In this document: positions 56,891-64,000 of the stretch, piece after piece
How the letters are laid out: each line of letters begins with the position of its first letter
Position numbering within the stretch: position 1 is the stretch's first letter
From: Taeniopygia guttata
Lineage: Eukaryota > Chordata > Aves > Passeriformes > Estrildidae
Assembly (NCBI RefSeq): GCF_048771995.1
Contig: NC_133034.1
Coordinates: forward strand, 5,467,001 to 5,531,000
Direction: 5' to 3'
DNA length: 64,000 bases
Program-made: the position numbers and the translations under genes
The notes under the pieces: generated by a model
The model's input: only the letters and a program-made list of their open reading frames with translations
Told to the model about the DNA's origin: nothing
The model's database searches: none

Positions 56891-59800
56891 ATCTCTTACT
56901 TAGTTTAAAACATGGAGAGACCTGACTTCTCCCATGGACATGGTGTCACTCATGCTTTCATGATCCAGCTGCTTTTTGTGAATGCATTAAGCAAAATGTG
57001 ATACTTTTGGTGAATCCCATGGGGAACAGAGGCCATCTGAGTTCCATGGTGCTGTCTGGAGAAGGATAAGGTGCTGTCTGGAGAAGGATGACTCCTGCTG
57101 TGCTGTTTTTTAAAAGCTTCCAAGGATTTGGTGAGTGCAGAGCAGGCAAATAATAAAAAATCACAGGCTATGTTTGAGCTATAGAGGAAAAAATGTCCTG
57201 AAAATATTCTGTAGCTTGTCAGGTGCTGGGAATGTGCATTTACCTGCTTGGCTCTTGGGATAGAGGGAGGTACAGTTTCCCTGAAAGATTGCAGTACACA
57301 CACTACATTTAAGAAAAACTTTTCCGTGCTTCTCCCTGCTATTACTGGAGTTTTGGTGACTTCTTTTGGGTCAGTTCTCTGGGTTTTTTTTTTTTTGCCT
57401 GTTTTAATTTGCTCAAGCTCTTGGAATACACAGGAAAACTCCTCAAGTTATACAGGTCCCACAACTCGTGTATGGGGTCTGCCATGCTCCAGCAATCACA
57501 GGTGAGGTTTCTGACCTTCTCTAAGTGTCCTGACCATCCTCTCAAGCTCAGCCTCTGCATTATCTTGGTGTGATGTGCATCAGCTCTCTCATGACCTTGT
57601 CTGGGTGTGGGGGTGGCTGTGAGCTCTGTGCTGGGAGCAGGAGGGGCAGTGGGATATGGAGTCTCTCCCAAGCCCTCTGTGAGGCAGAACCATGCAGGAC
57701 TGAGAGCTCAGGGCACAGGAGGGAGCCTTCATCAGCCTGAGGAGGCTGGATTAGCTCCTGGAGATGCCTGAGGGGGTCATTGCTCTCCTGCTGCTGCTTC
57801 ATTAACATGTTCCTGGTGCTAAATCCAGGGAAGTATCATGATTGCAGGAGTGGAGTTCCACTTGATCAGTTCCCAAGCCTGGTTGTTGAATTCCTGCGTT
57901 TTCCTAAATCTGTAAGGGCTGGAATTGCTCATGACACACCTGAGTTTAGGACCTGCCCAATGCCTGGGCAGCAGTGCATTAGAATCAGCTTCTGCCCCTG
58001 GAAGAAAGGAATATCAGGGTTATCTTTGGGACCTATTCCTCAGGATCACCTTCCTGTAATGTTGGCACCAGGAAAAGAGGTTGAGTCAATTTCTAGGCAG
58101 AGATCCTACAGCTCTGCATGACACCAACAGACACAGTCCCACAGAGATTGGAAACCCCCTCCAAGATCATTGAGTCCAAACATTGGCTCTGGGAAAGAAA
58201 ACTGGGCTTGTTTGAGGTTCCAGGATCCTTCAGTCCAGAGTCTTGTCAACAACCTCCAAAACCCAGGCATTTGGGTGCTGAAGGGTAGAAAGGGGTGCTG
58301 AACTACAGAGGCTGGATTTGGGAGAAAAGGAGATGTTTTCCTCATGAAGAGGGTAGGTATTTGAAGGGAGAGGAGCACCTTGTAAAGTAAATCCCCAGGG
58401 CAAGTGGGAGAACAGCTGATGAGGGAGGGCAGGGTCTGAGGCCATGCTCTTGGCCTCAGGAATGGCTGCACATTCCCTCTCCAGCTCCTCAGCTTGTAGG
58501 TGCCATGTGATAAGCAGAGGTCTCCAGGGTCATTGATTCCAGTTCCTCCTGCTCAATTGCAGATAGATCCCAGAGGCCATCGTGGCCTCTCTCATGTCCT
58601 CAGACTTGTTTCCAATACTTGTAGCAAATCTGTCGTGCCCTGAGGTCTCTGTGCACTGATGGTGACTGCCTGAGATTCTGGCTTTTCTCCAAGAGCTGAT
58701 CCCAACATGGAGGTAACCAGGGAAGAATTTTATGAGTAAAAATAAAATAGACTGGTGCAATCAGTTCTGAGAAAGACTTATTGTTATCCAGGGGTAGTGG
58801 AGGCTCATGTGGCAGCTCTACCAAGGTCATGAGACTCATCCCATTCCAGTACCTCCCTGCCAATAATACCACAACAGAACCACACCCTGTAAGAAAAACC
58901 TGGCATTTGAGGCAGCTTCTCTTCTGGAAGAGCAGAGGTGTTTTTTATTCCACATGGGGAGAAATTTATATGCAAAATGATGGATACAATTGACTGCCTG
59001 CGTTTAAGCATGTAGGGGAAGAGCTAAAAGAGGTTGAGAGTGCAGAGGGAGGAAGGTGTGGAGAGCTGTGGCCAAAATGAGACAGCACTGCGGGAGCAGG
59101 TTTACAACATCTTTGTATCCCAGAGGCAGGGGAATTTGGGATTGCTGCTGATGCAAGGAGACTCTAAAAAGGGAGCACATTGATGTTGGAGAGCAGGCTG
59201 TGCTCATTTGTATGTATTTAAGCTGCTGGCTCTGAAGGTCCTGGATGGCCACTCCAGATCTGCGCTGTGTCTTCTGGATAAATTCCTGGGTTACCTTTGT
59301 GAGCTACTGTTCTGCTAAGCCAGGTGTGAGGGGATGGCCTCTACTAGATCCCAACAGTATTCTGAGTGTCCCTCAAATCCCTTTTGTCTTGGACCATAAA
59401 GGGGAAAATGCAATGCATTCCCTGGAAAAGCCTTGCTCTGCCAGCCCTGTCCCTGACCCCACTCTTTGCATGCAGAACTTGCTGCTGGGAGTCCTTAATG
59501 TTTGTGCTGCTTCATCTTCCCAGGGGTTGGATCTGGCACGAGGGGTGTGAGCCATCTCCCGAGAGCCTCAAGCATTTGGGCAGCATTTCTATCCTCTGGC
59601 TGCCAAGGTTTTCCTCCTGCCTGGGGAAGCAGCAGGAGCACTCTAGAAATGACAGAGATGGGAATGCTGCAGTTTGGAAGCAGCAGCATCGAGGGAAGAA
59701 ACTGTCCTTCCCTTCATCCACAGAGTCAATCCTTGGTCACCTCCTGTTTTTCATATGCTGGCGAAGGCAGGGAGCAGGCAGGGAAATCTCATTAAGACCT

Positions 59801-60249
59801 TGCTGTTGGGAATGGCTGGATAGCTCATTAGAGTGGGCAAAATGACTCGTTTCCTCTCCGCAGGTTTTTTTTTCCCAGGAACTCCGTGGAGGGAAGGAGT
59901 TCATTTAAAAACAAATATTCACAGCAGCGTGCCTGCAGGACACACTGCTCCAGCACGGGGTTCAATCCCAGCACCCAGGGAAGAGCTCGGCGCTCCTTTC
60001 CAAAAGGAAAACATCATTTGGCTCATTGGCTTTTTTGGGTGCTGCTTGATCTGCCATGTCTCAAATGGTGGGGATGGGTCTCCCATGCTGGAAAAAGTGG
60101 GAAGCAAGAGGAAGGAGAGGTGGAGTGGGGGGTGGCCGTCCTTTCCCAGCACCCCACCCCACGGCCGGCGCACGCTTGCACGCGCGGCCGCTGCCGTAGC
60201 GCTGTGCTCCTGCCAAGAGAAACTTGGGAAGGGGGGAGAGCCAGGCAGA
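56891..60249. other. Gene-free DNA
   Basis: Includes a CR1 terminal scrap at 58130-58185 and a short 22-bp direct duplication ('gtgctgtctggagaaggat') at 57047-57090. The open frames at 59366-59845 and 59833-60306 have no recognised motif, and there is no sign of splicing. CpG-containing sequence lies at 60160-60205. Confidence 0.4.
58130..58185 (-). mobile_element. CR1-like terminal scrap
   Basis: 'agattggaaaccccctccaa' then 'gatcattgagtccaaac' resembles a reverse CR1 end. Confidence 0.55.
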
Positions 60250-60780
60250 GACAGCAAGCACACTTATCAAGTGGCTTGGACCGTAGCCGATTTGAAATAT
60301 TACTAACCTTGCATTTTCAAATTTGATGCACAACAACCAAGATGCTAATACTTTCCTTAGTTTAGAAAAAAAAATCCTTTCACCCATCTCTTCTAGCCGA
60401 AGATTAGGAGAGAAGCTTTAAGAAGATTTAAAAAAAAAAAAAATCAACTTCTGAGCAGCGGAAAAAATGGTTTGTGATTCAGGGGCTCCGGGCAATTCAT
60501 CATGGAAATTGGGTTTCTTAGCCGACATCATGTGAATCCTTTCGGCCCTGTCAACTTTTTAATACATTACATTGAGAATGTAAATCGTGTTGGTGAGGGG
60601 GAAAGAAGAGGGGAAAAAAAAAAAAAAAGAGAGAAAAAAGAGAGCTGCTTCATTTTGGGTTTAGAGGGGAGGCAGCTTGAGGCCTGTAATTCATATTAAC
60701 TAAATAATAATACTAAAAAAAACCCTCTCTAAATCTACAGATATGGATATACACCTAGGGAGGGAGGGGGGAGGGAAGTG
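60250..60780. promoter_or_regulatory. Candidate conserved noncoding element
   Basis: AT-rich and repeat-free except for A-runs near 60428 and 60615. It shows CTTATCA (GATA-like, 60263) overlapping TCAAGTG (NKX2-like, 60267), then 'gatgctaatactttcc' and several ATTAAC/TAATA words. No convincing open frame crosses it. Confidence 0.4.
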
Positions 60781-63084
60781 AACGAGACAGCCCAAAATTG
60801 AAACCATTTTATCCTTTTGAAGGGTGAGTATTTGTGAGGGGTTTGTTATGGATTTATTTTTATTTTCTTTATTTTTTTATTTGGGTTTATTTTATCCCTT
60901 TCTCAGCTTGAGCTCATTCTTCCATCAAAGAGAAGAGCAAAATGAATGTTTTGGAGGTGGAGGAAGATGGAGGAAACAGAAAAGGGAAAAGCTGCAGTAA
61001 TATCTGGGATCTTTTTGGAGTTTGGTGGATTTTTTTGCTCACATCCAGGTGATTTGGCTTAACTCTTTCATGGGTGGTGGAAGCTCATGCTAATTTTTTG
61101 ACTTTTTAGCGAGCGTGAAAATAAAGCTCTGGATGGGGAGTAGCAGGTAGTGCTGTGAGATCCCTGAGACTGGGCTTCATGGAATTGCAAACACAAACCT
61201 CTCGGTGCATTTACTCCCTGCAAATGTCCTTTGGGAGGTTCACTGTGAGCTAAATGGAGCACAAAGGCTCCACATAAACCCCTGGATAGGGCTTAGCTGC
61301 TGCACGGGCTCCCAGCTGGCTGGGAGGTGGGGAAGCTTCACCAGGCATGTTCTTGTTATAGCTGATGGTTTCTCCTGTGCCTTGAAATGCTCCTGGCATT
61401 AGAAAAGGGGGCTTGATCACTGAGGAGAGGCAGAGAAAACACAGAGTATTCGGCCTTGCAGGGAAAATACCTATATTTTTTCTCATTGGATGGTGCTACA
61501 TGGAGATTGAGACTTATTTATGAATTCAGGGTGCAAGGGACTTCTGTGCTGCTGTATGTGGGTGTCCTGCTCAGAGCTGGGCTGGCTCCTGCAACCCAAA
61601 CCTCTCTGCTTAAGGGCTACTTGGGAAGAAAACAGGAAAAGAGGTGGAAGGATGTGTCAGGAGGGATTATAACAAATAGGACAAAGAGTTGATTGATTTC
61701 AACACAAATTATGAGCACCAACATAATTGTATGAGAATAGAGTTATGAGGAAGGCTCCTTCAGTACCCTCAGAGAGGGGACAAAGGCTGGAAGTGGGAAC
61801 TGCAGCTGGGGCAGATCTAGAAAAATCAGGGAGACAAGCTTGTTTGGGCTGTAAAGACTTCTTGGAAAGCATCTGAACAGTTTAAGCCCCTCTCAGAAAA
61901 GCCAGATGGACACTCTCCCTCAGGAATGCTGCTGCCAGTTTTGGATGACTGCCACAGGCAGAGGGTGCTGGGGAATGGAAAGGGTTGGAGCACGAGGGCC
62001 AAACTCCTGGCTGGGGGATCTGAGAGTGGCTTCGAGCTGATAACACAAGGTGCTTTTGCCAGCAGTGTCTGCTGTGCAAAGTGACACCCAAGTGAAGTGT
62101 TGGAGCGTCACCAGTGTGGCACATGTGGCACCGGGCTGGGCATGTCATCCCTTGGGGTTGGGTGGATCCAGCACACAAAAAATTCTGTCCCAAACTGCTG
62201 TGTGGGGAGGCAGCTCCTTTAAAAGAGTTGTTAGTGGCTATTTTGGGGGAACCTTAATCAGGCAAGTCCAACTCTTCATTCCTCTCCCTTTCTTTCCCAG
62301 CCATAACAGGAAGGACTGAGAACTTCCCACCTCTCCCATGGGACAACTGGTTTATCACTGATGCCTTCCTTGTGAAAGTCCTGAAAGAATGATGTAAAGC
62401 TGAAGGTGTTCCCTTTACTTGTGACTTATTAACTGCAGCTGAACTATTTAAATAACATTGCAAAACCAAATATAAACCCAGAATGCTTCTTTTAGGGCTA
62501 ACAAGCCCCAGTTTTATTCCTCTTTTGACTGCTGGATTTGGGTGATACTCCTCACTCCAGACTGACAGCAAACACCAATCCTGCCATTTTCCTGGAGACA
62601 TTTGCAGGTGAATTTGTGGACATACACGTGGACTGTGCAGTTATTCAAATCAAGGGGGTTGATATTAATAATGCACAAGGAAGAGGCTGGGTGTTATTTT
62701 TATGCATGGGAATATTTCTGTGTGTGACTTTGAATTCCACAGTCAAGCAGCTGATGTCATCGATGTATTATTTAGTCTGAGACTGGGTACAGCATTTCCA
62801 GAGGGGTTTTTGGGCCTGGTGTCCTTCAGAAATAATTAATTTCCCTTTTTGCTGCTTCCAGGTCTGCACAACTGCAATTGGAAAACAGCCCTTCTCCTAT
62901 CTTGTTTCCATTTAGACATTACACCCACGGCCAGAACCGAATCATGGATGACTCCAACTCCTGCCAAGGGCCTGGTCTGCTCCAAATTCAAAACGTTCTG
63001 GAAGAGTGACACCAACAATCTTTGGGAGTAGACCCCAAAACACTGGAATTCATTCATATGATGATGTCCAAAGACTTTTGAACC
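60781..63084. other. Gene-free DNA
   Basis: No exon recognised. 62380-62480 and 62600-62790 are AT-rich, unique-looking patches. Confidence 0.35.
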
Positions 63085-63285
63085 CAGTTCCCTGTGAGGG
63101 TGGGGAGGCCTGGCACAGGCTGCCCAGAGAAGCTGTGGCTGCCCCACCCCTGGAAGTGTCCAAGGCCAGGCTGGATGGGGCTTGGAGCAACCTGGGATAG
63201 TGGATGGTGTCCCTGCTCATGGCAGGGGGTAGCATGAGATGAGCTGTAAGGTCCCTTCCAATCCAGGCCATACTAGGATAAAAAT
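63085..63285 (+). mobile_element. CR1 LINE 3' fragment
   Basis: 'ctgtgagggtggggaggcct', 'agagaagctgtggctgcccc', 'gcttggagcaacctgggata' and a terminus 'aaggtcccttccaatccag'. Confidence 0.94.
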
Positions 63286-64000
63286 CCCATTGGTGTCATC
63301 TCTGAGGGTCTGAAGAAATTATTTTCCACTTTCCTTTGTGGGTCAGGAGGGACAAAATCTCAGGCAATGAGAGACCCTTTTCAGTTTATGGGGGTTGTGT
63401 GGGTGATTTCCCGCTCAAACTCGGACACATTATCCCCTTATTCTGCACAACCTGGCTGCCTCTAACCTCAACACCTGCAATCCTACAGGAATCTCCCTCA
63501 AGAGGAGCTTCCAGAGCCTTTGGAATGTCCACATTCTCACAGATGAATGTGCACACTCCCAAGTCCTTCTAGGAAAGCATTAGGCAGGTTACTTGTTTGA
63601 TTTTTTTTCCCTCTGGTGCTTCAATCCTCAATTGCCACTTGCTGGGATGGTGGGAATGAGTTGTTGAGGCTGTCAGGGCTGTGCAGCACATAATGAAGTG
63701 CACACACGTACATCTATACATTCAGATGTGGGCAGGCTTATGTTGTGATGCTGTAATACAGCTTAATTAGGACATCACTCAGGCATCTGGGACTATGCGT
63801 AAGCTGGAGATTTTTTTTTTAGTTTGGTTTTCTCATTTAGGTTTTAGTCAGATTCCCAAGTGAAATAAACAAAAGGCTAATTGCTTTTGGATTTTAATTA
63901 CCACTGCAGTACCTGGGTTTATTGTACGAATTGTGTTTTATAGGTGGTGAAAGGACACTGCCAGCAAGTGACAGATTCTCAGCTGACAACAGCTCTGTTC
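63286..64000. other. Gene-free DNA to the window edge
   Basis: The last 350 bp are AT-rich with 'cagcttaattaggacatcac' and 'ggattttaattaccactgca', homeodomain-like words. No exon is seen. Confidence 0.35.

Noticed and set aside
59366-60306. Two overlapping 157-159-codon frames
   Set aside because: No motif, overlapping frames on both strands and no splice context.
39676-64000. First exon of DGKG near the right edge
   Set aside because: Expected from human gene order, but no matching coding exon could be recognised in the window.

Overview
The window reads as nuclear DNA of a bird, possibly a passerine; the species cannot be fixed from the sequence. The grounds are four vertebrate genes with short exons and GT-AG introns, a CpG-rich shared promoter, and about 24 fragments of the avian CR1 LINE in both orientations. 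There is no bacterial-style gene packing, no CRISPR array and no rRNA or tRNA gene that I can see.

Layout. 1-1205 is the 3' part of a CR1 copy. 2047-3730 (+) is PROCR, the endothelial protein C receptor, in four coding exons with a poly(A) signal at 4332. 4356-9389 holds no gene I can support. 10551-21675 (-) is DNAJB11 (ERdj3) in ten exons; the rebuilt protein is 358 aa, the human length. A CpG-rich interval (21676-22053) with six same-strand CCAAT boxes separates its start from that of TBCCD1 (+, 22054-29887, six coding exons, 554 aa, a GC-AG first intron and a probable 3'UTR intron). CRYGS, gamma-S crystallin (+, 33111-39620, three exons, 178 aa), follows, with a TATA box and Maf/AP-1-like sites upstream. 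The order DNAJB11-TBCCD1-CRYGS is that of human 3q27.3, whereas human PROCR is on chromosome 20.

From about 39.7 kb to the right edge there is no coding exon I can support. This block holds CR1 fragments, one clear solo LTR with terminal inverted repeats and a possible 4-bp target duplication (44039-44438), a 37-bp minisatellite (about 54.0-55.66 kb), and several AT-rich, apparently unique stretches dense in SOX, TCF, homeodomain and NKX-like motifs. These are enhancer candidates, perhaps for a gene further right such as DGKG, whose human orthologue lies beyond CRYGS.

The genes do not form one pathway. DNAJB11 is an ER-lumen HSP40 co-chaperone, TBCCD1 a centrosome/Golgi-positioning protein, CRYGS a lens structural protein and PROCR a cell-surface receptor. 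The one regulatory link visible in the sequence is the head-to-head DNAJB11/TBCCD1 promoter. I found no convincing new multi-gene system. The most notable items are the phased CCAAT array, the GC-AG intron, CR1 copies ending beside two splice acceptors, the stop-free 37-bp array, the PROCR position and the enhancer-like blocks.
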